A program made the translations under genes and the position numbers. Positions 1 through 8,583 of a DNA stretch of 59,836 nucleotides are shown here, piece by piece (the first letter of the stretch is position 1; each line of letters opens with the position of its first letter). Under the pieces are notes generated by a model. The model was not told the origin of the DNA. It did not search any database and was given only the letters and a program-made list of their open reading frames with translations. This stretch comes from a virus. Location of the stretch: IMG/VR virus record IMGVR_UViG_3300021376_000060, positions 1-59,836 of that record, one strand, 5' to 3'.

Positions 1-233
1 GTTCCTGGATTTTCAGTATAACGACCAGAAACTTTAGTAGGTCCTGGCAAACCAGCACCCCTAATATCACGCTCAAGTTGTCTTGAACGTGCTTTGTTTT
101 CTGATTTTGACTTATCACCTCTTTGAGCGGACATGATTGCCATGCCACCCTTTTCTGATTTTGAGCGAACTCTATTCAGAGAGGTTTCTTGAATAGAGCA
201 GCACTCTACCATAAATTCTTGGAATGTCTTCAT
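1..233 (-). CDS. Conserved phage protein, 3' part outside window
   Basis: The N-terminal 77 or so residues of a protein that runs off the left edge. It starts MKTFQEFMVECC, then becomes rich in Lys, Arg, Ser and Gln (SAQRGDKSKSENKARSRQLE), and continues into a Gly/Pro-rich stretch (GAGLPGPTKVSGRY). Its ATG overlaps the stop of the VWA-protein gene as ATGA, so the two are translationally coupled. The MKTFQEF start is common among small to medium proteins of T4-like cyanophages, but I do not know a function. No membrane segment is visible in the part present. Confidence 0.7.
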   Translation of the reverse strand, partial: MKTFQEFMVECCSIQETSLNRVRSKSEKGGMAIMSAQRGDKSKSENKARSRQLERDIRGAGLPGPTKVSGRYTENPG

Positions 234-2416
234 GCTACCAAAGAAATAAATTCCCCTAATACTTTTTTATTTAGTTTTTTAGTCTTAAGAGACTTTACAA
301 ATGCAGATTTGATTTGAGACTTAGTTGCATCTTCAGCAACTTCAAACTCAGTATCTTGAGAGAGTGCGCTTGCAGACATTCCAAAGTATGCATCATATCC
401 AGACTTAGTGATAGTAAAACTCTTCACCTTTTTCCAATCGTTTTGGATTTTTTCATAATCTTTCTCAAGTTGAGAATGATACATTTGAACAAACCGACTG
501 AAGTTACGACTTTCAAGGACACGAATACCAATAAAGTTCATAGAAGTAAACTTGTCTTTCAAATTCCTGAGAAGAACATCAGTAAACTCATGATACCCAT
601 GCCCAATTTGATAGGTTGTTCCCATTTTACGGTCACGAAGAAATGTACTCATAGGATTAATATATCCAGTTCCAAGGAATGTATTCTTTTCCCACTGGCG
701 TTTGACTTCTTTATGATAGACAAGTTGGTTTGCTTCGCCATCAGTCAGAACAATACACTGAACTTTCTGTAGTTTATTCTCTTTTTGAAACTTAGGAAGA
801 ATCTGGTGAAGAGTAATCAGTGCTTCATTCAGAGGAGTTCCCGACAAAGCAAGACGATTAGAATAAGTATATGGGGAACTATAAGTCCTACCAAAACAAT
901 AGGCAAGACACCAAATATTAAGCATCTGATGCTCAAGCACACTACCAGAAACTTTACTTGTGAGAATATTCATCATGGAGAAAGTTTCATCCACAACCAG
1001 AAGTCCATCTTTCTTTTGGTAGTGAGGAGTACGATCAGCAGAAAGATAACGATCATTCTCATAATCATACTCTCCACGACGCCACTCATTAGTGAAAGCA
1101 TAAACCTCAAAAGGAATCGAGACTTTCTTACAGAACCAAACAAGATTGAAGAGTTGTTTACAAGTATCAAGCATCACATCAGACATAGAACCACTCCAAT
1201 CCAGTACAAACACCAGACCGTGATTCTTACCATCAGGAATCACAGATACTTTCTTGAACAGGTCTTCATTATACTTATAGGTATGAAGACGAGTAGTATC
1301 AAGAACACCAGTGCGAGCAGTTGATGCACGAGCATACTGGTCTGCTGCCTTTCGACACTCAAACTCTTTTACAAGATAGTTGACTTCTTTCTGAGCAGAA
1401 GACTTGAACTTCTTAAACTCAATATCAACTTCTTTATAAAGATTTACAGGACGATATCCCTTTTCTTCTGCATGTTCGTTATGAATCTTTTGTTGGTGAT
1501 TAAAAGAATCATTAATATCTTTATGAACATCAGAGTTCTTACCAATAATAGTATCCAGATTTACTTGAGGAACTTCGATGTAAGTATTCTCATATCCATC
1601 ATTTCCAACAAGATCACGAATCTTATCTTCCAAAGATTCTGCAGTCCGAACTTCAGGTTCATCTTGGTTTGTATCAGATTTCACTGGAGTTTGATCACCC
1701 TGAGCCGTGCCACCATAAGAACCATCTGACTCATTTTCGGAAGACTTTTCACTCTCCCCATCTTGTTCGGAAGAGGAGTTATTAGTCTCCACAAAATCAC
1801 TAGCAGGAGACTGTGAATTTCCTTGAATTTCATGAGAATCAAAGTCAGCAACCTTTTGTTGTTGTTCTTGTTCTTTCTTACAATACTTGTAAAGTTCTTC
1901 TGCAGCAATCAGAGCATCCGCAAAACTTTCACATGCATCAATCAAATTGATGATTTCTTTTTCTTCTGGTTTGAAATCTAGAGTGATAAAGTTACCAACC
2001 TTAAAGTATAGATTTACACGATCAGCAAGATTAAAAGAAGAAATATCCTCATCATCAAGTTGGAAGAAATCTTCCTCATTCAGTTCTCTGTAACCGTTGA
2101 AGAAAGTCTTAGCAAGACCAGCATACTTGCGTTTCATCAGTTTCTCGATTCGAGCATCCTCAACTACATTCACAAACTGAGGAGGAACCTTTGCAGTCTC
2201 CGTCCAATCCTCATCGGGAGTGAAGAGAGCATGACCAACCTCATGACCCACCAGAAGATCATATACAAGGTTGCTTGCCTTTTCCCACAGAGGCAGAGTC
2301 AGAACACGAGTATGAACGTTGAAGCAAGCGGTGGGAACTTTCTTGTGCTCCACTACAAGGTCTTCAGTAGCCAGCAGTTTGGCAAGTTGGGACTTGATTT
2401 CGTGTTTGACTGCCAT
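230..2416 (-). CDS. HExxH metallopeptidase-like / VWA-domain protein (CobT-like architecture)
   Basis: A 728-residue protein when read from the ATG at 2416. The frame is open to a TTG at 2497, but MAVKHEIKSQLAKLL looks like the true N-terminus. A zinc-type HEVGH motif lies at residues 58-62, followed by a helical region. An acidic Ser/Glu/Asp/Gln-rich linker covers roughly residues 180-265. A VWA domain has an intact metal-site motif DWSGS at residues 406-410. The combination of metallopeptidase-like N-terminus, acidic linker and C-terminal VWA recalls CobT and DUF2201-type proteins, which work with MoxR-family AAA+ ATPases. Cyanophages often carry cobS, an ATPase of that type, but none is visible here. 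Function in the phage is unknown. The start overlaps the 3' end of the small basic gene upstream. Confidence 0.85.
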   Translation of the reverse strand: MAVKHEIKSQLAKLLATEDLVVEHKKVPTACFNVHTRVLTLPLWEKASNLVYDLLVGHEVGHALFTPDEDWTETAKVPPQFVNVVEDARIEKLMKRKYAGLAKTFFNGYRELNEEDFFQLDDEDISSFNLADRVNLYFKVGNFITLDFKPEEKEIINLIDACESFADALIAAEELYKYCKKEQEQQQKVADFDSHEIQGNSQSPASDFVETNNSSSEQDGESEKSSENESDGSYGGTAQGDQTPVKSDTNQDEPEVRTAESLEDKIRDLVGNDGYENTYIEVPQVNLDTIIGKNSDVHKDINDSFNHQQKIHNEHAEEKGYRPVNLYKEVDIEFKKFKSSAQKEVNYLVKEFECRKAADQYARASTARTGVLDTTRLHTYKYNEDLFKKVSVIPDGKNHGLVFVLDWSGSMSDVMLDTCKQLFNLVWFCKKVSIPFEVYAFTNEWRRGEYDYENDRYLSADRTPHYQKKDGLLVVDETFSMMNILTSKVSGSVLEHQMLNIWCLAYCFGRTYSSPYTYSNRLALSGTPLNEALITLHQILPKFQKENKLQKVQCIVLTDGEANQLVYHKEVKRQWEKNTFLGTGYINPMSTFLRDRKMGTTYQIGHGYHEFTDVLLRNLKDKFTSMNFIGIRVLESRNFSRFVQMYHSQLEKDYEKIQNDWKKVKSFTITKSGYDAYFGMSASALSQDTEFEVAEDATKSQIKSAFVKSLKTKKLNKKVLGEFISLVA

Positions 2417-2585
2417 CGGATTCGTTTCGTATGTACCTACAATACAACGAAACCTCTCGTTTCCGAGAGGTCTTGTGACACTTCTTGAACTGGGCAAGTC
2501 TTGCTTTGGCTTGTCTCAGTGCTTGAGGTTTTAAGTGTCGTTTCTGTTCTTTCTTAGAATGTTTCTGCCAGTTTGGTACTTGCAT
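2364..2585 (-). CDS. Small basic protein, unknown function
   Basis: 73 residues. The N-terminal 40 or so are strongly basic (MQVPNWQKHSKKEQKRHLKP, then QALRQAKARLAQFKK), predicted helical and possibly nucleic-acid binding. A GGAG ribosome site lies 7 bases before the ATG, and the gene begins 13 bases after the gp46 stop. The C-terminal part reads through a terminator-like hairpin and overlaps the start of the VWA gene by 53 bases. It looks less conserved than the N-terminus, so the tail may be a recent read-through extension. Confidence 0.6.
   Translation of the reverse strand: MQVPNWQKHSKKEQKRHLKPQALRQAKARLAQFKKCHKTSRKREVSLYCRYIRNESDGSQTRNQVPTCQTAGY
2453..2470 (-). terminator. Hairpin with GAAA loop before the VWA gene
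   Basis: Read on the minus strand this is CCTCTCG-GAAA-CGAGAGG, a perfect 7-bp stem with a GNRA tetraloop, followed by TTTCGTTGTATT. It lies inside the 3' part of the small basic ORF and 37 bases before the ATG at 2416. The T run is imperfect, so termination may be partial. A role in mRNA processing or stability is also possible. Confidence 0.55.
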
Positions 2586-2598
2586 GGTTTTGCTCCAA

Positions 2599-4311
2599 TC
2601 AGGAGATCATACGGCTAAATCCTTTGATTTTTTCAAACTTGAGGACACTTTCAAATCTGTCCTCCATACCAACTTTGTGAGAGATAATAAAGACATTTGC
2701 ATCTTTAATTACATAACGAATAATCTTTAAGAAATCTTCAGTTCCAAATCCATCAAGAGAAGAATCAAACACCTCATCAAGAATCAAAAGATTTGTATTT
2801 GTCGAGTTTTTAAACTTGGCAACTTCCCTCCAAGTGAATAAGAGTGCCAAGTCAATTCTTTGTTTTTCACCTTCACTGAAAGAAGAATAAGAAAAATCTT
2901 CATGAATAGGAGATTGAACAGTTTCGTTGAACTCTTCATCTAAAGTAAAGTTGATGTAGAAATCCAACATTTGCAGATACCGATTAACTTGTTGATTAAT
3001 CAGTGGCAGATACTTTTTGATGATTTTGGATTTTACACCACTATCTTTCAATAGAGAATAAGAAAAGTCATGATACTGAATCAAATCCTTCTTTTCAGAC
3101 AGATCATCATATACTGATTTTAGATCATCCTTAAATTGTTCTAACTTTTCATGTTCAGAATTTCGGTTTGCAAGGTTCTCGGTAATAGTTTGAATTTCAG
3201 ATTCAAGATTTTGGATTTGTCTCCGTAATCCATTAATCTTAATATTGTTTTGAGAAATGCCATTCGTTAATTTAGAGATCTCCTTTGTTAAAGAGTTGTA
3301 TTGACGCTCTCTTTCCTCTTCCTCTTTAATTGCCTCCTCCAGTTCTTTATAACCAGATTGCAACTCCTTTGCTTTATCTTGAGCGTCCTTAATTCTATTT
3401 AACCGAAACTCCTCTTCAATAGATTGAGTACAGGTGGGACAAACCGTATTTTCCGTAAAGAACTTATGCTCTTTGGTTATAGTAGATACTTTTTGAGAAA
3501 TCTTTCCTTTCAGATTTCCCAACTTACGAAGTTTTTCTGCATATCCAGTAATATCATCTTGTTCACGAATAAGTGCTCTGAGAGGATCTTCATTAGAAGT
3601 ATTCTCCTCCATATAATCACCAATTTCTTTATCTAAATTGGCAATCTTTTCTTTATTGGCATTTATATTGGCATTACCAAGATTTTCCAACTCTTCGATA
3701 AAGTTCTTTTGCATTTCTACTTTATCTTTCACCGACTCTTTTTTAAGTTCAAGAGTACGGATTTCTTCTTTCAGAGAACGAATCTTTTCTTTGATAATTA
3801 CATTCATCGAAGAGAAGATCTTAATATCAAGAAGATCCTCAATTACTTCTCTACGACTTGCAGCTGAGAGTTGCATGAAAGGAACAAAATTACTACTTCC
3901 AAGAATTACAATCTGAGTAAATGACTTATAGTTCATCTTAAGAATGGACTGTTCGAGATACTTCTGTTGATCAATAGAAGAAGAACTTTGGTCCAGAACA
4001 GATCCATTGCGATAGATCTCAAAGATATTTGGTTTGATTCCACGACGGATTATCCAATCGGTAGAACCAATTTTGAGTTCAATCTCAACAAGACAATCTT
4101 TCTCGTTTGTTGTATTGATGAGTTGAGGTTTATTGATTTTACGAAAAGCTTTACCAAATAACACGAAACACAGAGCATCAAGAATTGTACTCTTGCCTGC
4201 TCCATTATTCCCCACAATCAAAGTGGTTGAGTTTTTATTCAGTTCAACTTCAGTGAATTGATTTCCAGTAGAAAGAAAGTTCTTCCAACGGATTTTTTCA
4301 AACAATATCAT
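2599..4311 (-). CDS. gp46: Recombination endonuclease subunit gp46 (Rad50/SbcC-like)
   Basis: 570 residues, close to T4 gp46 at about 560. It is the SMC-type ATPase subunit of the gp46/47 nuclease, which resects DNA ends for recombination-dependent replication. The Walker A motif GNNGAGKST is at residues 34-42, followed by long coiled-coil arms with a zinc-hook CPTC at 291-294. The ABC signature FSEGEKQR is at 478-485 and Walker B LLILDEVFD at about 508-516. It overlaps the DUF3110-like gene by 14 bases and lies in one cluster with gp47 and gp55. Confidence 0.97.
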   Translation of the reverse strand: MILFEKIRWKNFLSTGNQFTEVELNKNSTTLIVGNNGAGKSTILDALCFVLFGKAFRKINKPQLINTTNEKDCLVEIELKIGSTDWIIRRGIKPNIFEIYRNGSVLDQSSSSIDQQKYLEQSILKMNYKSFTQIVILGSSNFVPFMQLSAASRREVIEDLLDIKIFSSMNVIIKEKIRSLKEEIRTLELKKESVKDKVEMQKNFIEELENLGNANINANKEKIANLDKEIGDYMEENTSNEDPLRALIREQDDITGYAEKLRKLGNLKGKISQKVSTITKEHKFFTENTVCPTCTQSIEEEFRLNRIKDAQDKAKELQSGYKELEEAIKEEEERERQYNSLTKEISKLTNGISQNNIKINGLRRQIQNLESEIQTITENLANRNSEHEKLEQFKDDLKSVYDDLSEKKDLIQYHDFSYSLLKDSGVKSKIIKKYLPLINQQVNRYLQMLDFYINFTLDEEFNETVQSPIHEDFSYSSFSEGEKQRIDLALLFTWREVAKFKNSTNTNLLILDEVFDSSLDGFGTEDFLKIIRYVIKDANVFIISHKVGMEDRFESVLKFEKIKGFSRMIS

Positions 4312-4567
4312 TTTCTTTGGGGGGAATCACGATGTCATTAGGTGTAATGATAACATATTCATGTCCATGCATTTCACAAACATTTACAAGTAAGTCATCA
4401 TCAATTTCCATTACATGCATTTCTGGATAATCATCTTCTTCTAACATCATGGCAAAACGAGCGGCATCATCTCCTTCTTCAAAAAGATAGAGAACTTGAT
4501 CTCCTTCTTCGTTGACTACTGAATAAGCACCCTCGTCTTCTCTGCCACTGATTGTTAGGATAAACAT
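4298..4567 (-). CDS. DUF3110-like small acidic protein
   Basis: 89 residues, strongly acidic. MFILTISGREDEG is followed by LYLFEEGDDAARFAMMLEED and a C-terminal region ending in PPKEND. The pattern (beta strand, then a 'F-E-x-x-D-D-A-x-R-[FY]-A' helix, then VMEIDDDLL) matches the DUF3110 family of cyanobacteria and their phages, whose function is not known. It sits between gp47 and gp46, one base from the gp47 stop and overlapping gp46 by 14 bases, so it is probably co-translated with the nuclease subunits. Confidence 0.85.
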   Translation of the reverse strand: MFILTISGREDEGAYSVVNEEGDQVLYLFEEGDDAARFAMMLEEDDYPEMHVMEIDDDLLVNVCEMHGHEYVIITPNDIVIPPKENDIV

Positions 4568-4568
4568 T

Positions 4569-5609
4569 CTACACTAATTCGCAAGCCTCTTGATATACTT
4601 CGGAAATAAGTTTCTGAACTATGGATTTATCCAGTCCAATCTCTGCTTCCTCTACATATCTATTCAAGATAGAAAGTGTATCTTCTGATTCAAATGCTTC
4701 AAACTCTTCATTCTCTTGAATTTGGAAATTCTCCACAACTTTGAGTTCATCAACATTAGAATTATACAGTTTATCAATAAACTTTTCAAACTTCTTGATA
4801 TCGGTTTTTTTGCGAACAATTACTCGAACAATTTTATTTTGATATTCACGAGTATCAAATGTTTGATAGTTGGTATCCTCATAGTAAATGCTATAAAACA
4901 TTCTGTAAGGATTATTGATTGGAGTATGCTCTAAAGTTTCAGTATCAAAGATATGAAATCCACGAGTATCATTTACATCATTCCAATACAGTTCATAAGG
5001 ATTTCCGAGATAAAATACTACCCCATCATCCGATCGAGTGTGATAGTGTCCCGAGTAGACCTTGGTGAACTTATCAAATAGTTTGCTCTCCAGACCATGC
5101 TCCATGACGATTTGTTTATTAACTCTAAATCCTTGGAGTTCAAGGTGCCCCATCGCGCACGGGCAAGTTGTCTTTTTAATAAGTTTGAGAGTGCTTTCCT
5201 CATTTTCTTGATTAATCCATGGAATAAAAAGTGTAGGAAGTTGTCCCAACATTACTTCGGTTGGTTCTGAATATACAGTTACATTATCATACTCACGTAA
5301 AAGCAAATCAACTGCGTTTACATTATTTGTATTTTTATAGTAAGCAGTGTGATTCCCTACAATTGTATGAACCTTCACTCCCATTTCATTAAGTCGATCG
5401 TAGTAATTATTTTTAGCCCACGATAAAGCAGAAAAATCAATTCCTTTACGACTATCAAAAGTATCACCCATATCTACAACGGTAGTAATCCCTTGCTCTT
5501 CGAGTGTAGGGAAAAATACATCGTTGTAGAACTTTAGGAAATAATCATGAAAGAGTTTAGAATTCTTCCTTGCTCCAAAGTGCTGGTCTGTAATAATTGC
5601 TACTTTCAT
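4569..5609 (-). CDS. gp47: Recombination endonuclease subunit gp47 (Mre11/SbcD-like)
   Basis: 346 residues (T4 gp47 is about 339). It is the metallophosphatase subunit that pairs with gp46. The phosphoesterase motifs are in order: DQHFG (D8, H10), GDTFD (48-52), GNH (85-87), GHLE (H155) and GHYH (187-190). The C-terminal half would hold the capping and gp46-binding region. The ATG directly abuts the gp55 stop with no bases between. Confidence 0.97.
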   Translation of the reverse strand: MKVAIITDQHFGARKNSKLFHDYFLKFYNDVFFPTLEEQGITTVVDMGDTFDSRKGIDFSALSWAKNNYYDRLNEMGVKVHTIVGNHTAYYKNTNNVNAVDLLLREYDNVTVYSEPTEVMLGQLPTLFIPWINQENEESTLKLIKKTTCPCAMGHLELQGFRVNKQIVMEHGLESKLFDKFTKVYSGHYHTRSDDGVVFYLGNPYELYWNDVNDTRGFHIFDTETLEHTPINNPYRMFYSIYYEDTNYQTFDTREYQNKIVRVIVRKKTDIKKFEKFIDKLYNSNVDELKVVENFQIQENEEFEAFESEDTLSILNRYVEEAEIGLDKSIVQKLISEVYQEACELV

Positions 5610-6146
5610 TCAATAACGAAGTTTGGAGTGAACTGCATCCTTAATAGAATTATAGTCGGAGTAGTCGGATCCGTCAACACTTCCACTATCGAACACCTGA
5701 TCAAATCCAGTTCTTTCCAAAATCTTGTTCTTGATTTCCAATTGCTTCTTCTCTTTCTGAATGCGTCTCAGAAATGCGTAGTGAATAATCTGAGTGAAAT
5801 AAGCAAATGGATTCTGAGATTTCTCTGGATTAAAATTATGAATGTACTGAACACAGTTTTCAATGCCATCAGAAATCATGTCCTCTTTGAACATGTAGTT
5901 GACAAAATTTGGTTTGAATGATAAATGATTTGCAATCTTTAAGAAACACTCACCAATATATCTGGGAATTTGTGGCTTTGTATCCCAAGACTTAGATCTG
6001 TCATCTTTGGTAGGTTCTCTACCATATTTTTGAATGAAAGAAATTTCAACATTTTCACGATATCTAATCAGTGATGCAAGAAACTCTTTGTTGTTAACGT
6101 AATGTTCTGACCTCTTTCTTTTGGTCATGACTGCTGTAGTTATCAT
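5610..6146 (-). CDS. gp55: Late-transcription sigma factor gp55
   Basis: 178 residues (T4 gp55 is about 185). It redirects host RNA polymerase to late promoters. The N-terminal block (SEHYVNNKEFLASLIRYRE) and the segment NPFAYFTQIIHYAFLRRIQK, a sigma region 2-like helix pair, are diagnostic. The ATG at 6146 has GAG 8 bases upstream. A second ATG at 6128 (MTKRKRSEHY) fits the T4 start better but has no ribosome site. It is preceded by a sigma-70-type promoter and followed directly by gp47. The late motifs it would recognise are seen upstream of many virion genes here. Confidence 0.95.
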   Translation of the reverse strand: MITTAVMTKRKRSEHYVNNKEFLASLIRYRENVEISFIQKYGREPTKDDRSKSWDTKPQIPRYIGECFLKIANHLSFKPNFVNYMFKEDMISDGIENCVQYIHNFNPEKSQNPFAYFTQIIHYAFLRRIQKEKKQLEIKNKILERTGFDQVFDSGSVDGSDYSDYNSIKDAVHSKLRY

Positions 6147-6170
6147 TAGTTTATCTCATAATATGTAGAC

Positions 6171-6199
6171 ATTCTACCACTTATTTAAATAGTTGACAA
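6171..6199 (-). promoter_or_regulatory. Sigma-70-type promoter for gp55-gp47-gp46
   Basis: On the minus strand, TTGTCA (6194-6199), a 17-base spacer, and TAGAAT (6171-6176). Each box matches 5 of 6 consensus bases at ideal spacing. It lies in the 102-bp gap before gp55, giving a leader of about 20 bases. This would let the late sigma factor be made early by host polymerase. Confidence 0.72.
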
Positions 6200-6248
6200 C
6201 TACCCAAATACTCTGTAGAATACCTTTGTCCGGTTTGAAGATGAGGCT

Positions 6249-6641
6249 CTAGCTATCTTTAAAGAGTTTCTCTAATATCTCTTTAGCATCATTCACATTG
6301 GCAAGATAACCCATCTTACGAGAGATCTTTGCTTGATTCTTTCTTGTTTTATCAGATTCTCTACAATATGTCTGGTACATAGAAATCATTTCAATATCTG
6401 AAGATTCGGTCATTGTAAGAACATCATCAATATTGATAATAAACATATCTTCTGTGGTTGTTTTTAACCAAGGTTCTATCTTATAACCCATTACACCAGT
6501 TCTTCCTTTTATTTCAGCAACAATAATTGGATTTGATAATAATAAAAGAGTTCTATCTTCTTCTTCAGTAGCAGCTACCTTAGCAAAGATTTCCTCTCCA
6601 GTTTTTAACTTGAGTGTACAGTAAAAATCATCTTCTATCAT
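6249..6641 (-). CDS. Conserved cyanophage protein next to uvsW, possibly Sm-like
   Basis: 130 residues. The first 80 are predicted beta-rich (YCTLKLKTGEEIFAKV, TLLLLSNPIIV, YKIEPWL, MFIINIDDVLTM), a pattern that could be a small Sm/Hfq-like barrel. The last 50 are helical and basic (YCRESDKTRKNQAKISRKMG). The Sm comparison is my inference from strand order and the early LKTGEEI motif, and I cannot confirm it. The start overlaps the uvsW stop by 4 bases, so the two are coupled. A role near recombination or RNA would be only a guess. Confidence 0.8.
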   Translation of the reverse strand: MIEDDFYCTLKLKTGEEIFAKVAATEEEDRTLLLLSNPIIVAEIKGRTGVMGYKIEPWLKTTTEDMFIINIDDVLTMTESSDIEMISMYQTYCRESDKTRKNQAKISRKMGYLANVNDAKEILEKLFKDS

Positions 6642-8116
6642 TTGCTCTTTAGTTGAATAGTGATTATCTCATAATTGAATTGCTCTTCATTATAAATTTT
6701 AATTCTTTCTATGAAGTGATTTAGAGTATAGTTCTTTCTTGATTGAATTGTACAATCATCAGAGATGTCGTAGAGGACTGCTTTAGTTTTATTTTTTCCC
6801 TTTCTAAGTACTCTTCCAATTGATTGTAGATTTCTAACTCTTGATTTACTGGGTGAAGAAAAGATAACGTTATGGAGGCTTTTAATGTTAATACCTGTAG
6901 AGAAAGTTCCATAAGAAGCAACAATAATTGCGTTGTTCTCTCTTTCAGTAATTTCTCTTACAAGTTCTCGTTCTTCAGCATCCACCCCACCATGAACAAA
7001 AAATACTTTACGATTTTCACTGTTATTTTTATTTATCATATCGTAGAGAATTGCTCCGTGTGTTTCCACTCGTGAAAAAAGAACAAGAGTATTTCCTTTG
7101 AGATCTAAAGAAAGATTAGTAATAAATTTATTTCTTTGCTCGTGAGAGATTAAATACTGTATCTCATCTTCATAAGTTTCAAACTTTTGTGGTGGGTGTT
7201 TGAGAACAAGACACTGAATATCTAACTGAGAAAGATGTCCTTGCCTCATCAGTTCTGCAGTTTTTGTTACTTTATATGATGGACCGAATAAACCTTCAAG
7301 AACCCATTTATGAGTTTGAGTTCCGTCAAGTGTTCCAGTAAATCCAAAACGATACTTAGCATGATGAAGTTTAGTCATGATCTGTACAAGAGATTTGCTC
7401 TTGAACAAATGTGCTTCATCTCCTATAATAACTCCATAATCTTCAAAGAAAGAACGATCTAATTTGTAAACAGATTGCCAGGTTGTAATCGTAACATCAT
7501 ATTCGTTTGTTTTTTCTCTACCCGAATAAATTTTGTGACAATATGACTCAGCATCCCAACCATAATCCTGGAAATCCTTGTACATCTGTTCTACAAGAGA
7601 TGTCGTTGGTACAATTAAAAGAATTTTTTGCCCTTTATCCACATAATATCTTACGATCGAATAAATCATCAGTGATTTGCCAGATGCAGTGGGGCTTATC
7701 AATAACTTTCTGTTATGCCTTAGAGCATCATATACTCCCTCTACTTGATACTCCCGTGGAGAATGAGCACAAATAGATTTCATATAATCTTTCACACCTT
7801 CATATGAGATCTCTTCATTGATCTCATATGGAAGTCCGTAGAATTTATTATCATCAAACTTATAAGTGTATCCGTATTGCTTACAGAAGGATACAATCTT
7901 ATCTAAGAGACCCACATAAATCTGCTTGGATCTCATATCATAAAGATGAATTTCTCCGTTCCAGTTTCTTCCACGATACTGTGGCATGAATTTTGCATTC
8001 GGAACCTCAAACTTAAAGTGATCTCTAAGTTCGTATTCTATATGAGGTTCCGTATTAATCTTTAAAAATACTTCGTTGGATTTAGATATAACAAGATTTG
8101 CTGTAGTATCAATCAC
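6638..8116 (-). CDS. uvsW: UvsW helicase
   Basis: 492 residues (T4 UvsW is about 503). It is a superfamily 2 helicase that unwinds branched DNA and R-loops, and in T4 it shuts off R-loop origins late in infection. The N-terminal domain has the FEVPNAKFMPQYRGRNWNG segment typical of UvsW. Helicase motifs are PREYQ (120-124), PTASGKS (142-148), DEAH (233-236), a GFTGTLDG motif III and QSIGRVLRKG (motif VI). The start is a GTG. The same frame has no ATG before an upstream stop, so GTG is the likely real start. Confidence 0.95.
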   Translation of the reverse strand: MIDTTANLVISKSNEVFLKINTEPHIEYELRDHFKFEVPNAKFMPQYRGRNWNGEIHLYDMRSKQIYVGLLDKIVSFCKQYGYTYKFDDNKFYGLPYEINEEISYEGVKDYMKSICAHSPREYQVEGVYDALRHNRKLLISPTASGKSLMIYSIVRYYVDKGQKILLIVPTTSLVEQMYKDFQDYGWDAESYCHKIYSGREKTNEYDVTITTWQSVYKLDRSFFEDYGVIIGDEAHLFKSKSLVQIMTKLHHAKYRFGFTGTLDGTQTHKWVLEGLFGPSYKVTKTAELMRQGHLSQLDIQCLVLKHPPQKFETYEDEIQYLISHEQRNKFITNLSLDLKGNTLVLFSRVETHGAILYDMINKNNSENRKVFFVHGGVDAEERELVREITERENNAIIVASYGTFSTGINIKSLHNVIFSSPSKSRVRNLQSIGRVLRKGKNKTKAVLYDISDDCTIQSRKNYTLNHFIERIKIYNEEQFNYEIITIQLKSK

Positions 8117-8138
8117 AAGAATCCATTCATCTTATGAT

Positions 8139-8146
8139 TATTTATT
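8139..8146 (-). promoter_or_regulatory. Late-type promoter motif before uvsW
   Basis: AATAAATA on the minus strand, 23 bases upstream of the uvsW GTG and touching the uvsY stop codon. It matches the T4 late motif TATAAATA in 7 of 8 positions. A late promoter for uvsW also exists in T4. Confidence 0.5.
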
Positions 8147-8583
8147 TACCCCAGTCCAGCGGTAAATCTAACAAACTCGATTGCGTTTTTAATCTGAAAA
8201 GTTCTGTTTTGAATCATCTTCAGAATACTTTCGATGTAATTTAACATTGTATCGTAGTAATCAATCTTCAGACAAACTTGAGAAAGTTTTTCATCAGAAT
8301 CTAAGTATTTTTGAAGAGTCTCTTTATCACGGATTTTCTTAGGGAATGGATTCTCCACATAAACATCAGGATCTGCTTTTCCAGTATAGTACTCATATCG
8401 ATCGTGTCTGATATTTTTTCTTTGTTGTTCGGCTTTCTTTTTTAGAAGAGTGATATTATTATAGATGTCAAAATATTTTGCATGTAAACTTGCAATATTC
8501 AGGGATTCTGTATGTAAGTTATCTGGATCAATCTTACAATCTTGTTCCCACATCTTTTGGATTGAATCCAAATCAAGTGTCAT
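8146..8583 (-). CDS. uvsY: UvsY recombination mediator
   Basis: 145 residues (T4 UvsY is about 137). It loads UvsX recombinase onto gp32-coated single-stranded DNA. The cyanophage UvsY pattern is clear: LDSIQKMWEQDCKIDPDNLH, ESLNIASLHAKYFDIYNN, the basic KKKAEQQRKN helix and YEYYTGKADPDVY, then a helical C-terminus for oligomerisation. It overlaps the tail-tube-like gene upstream by 11 bases and precedes uvsW, the same uvsY-uvsW order as T4. Confidence 0.93.
   Translation of the reverse strand: MTLDLDSIQKMWEQDCKIDPDNLHTESLNIASLHAKYFDIYNNITLLKKKAEQQRKNIRHDRYEYYTGKADPDVYVENPFPKKIRDKETLQKYLDSDEKLSQVCLKIDYYDTMLNYIESILKMIQNRTFQIKNAIEFVRFTAGLG

Noticed and set aside
314-1324. Plus-strand ORFs of 152 and 179 residues
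   Set aside because: They lie opposite the well-supported HExxH/VWA gene, have no family-like motifs and no ribosome sites, and are shadows of its codon pattern.
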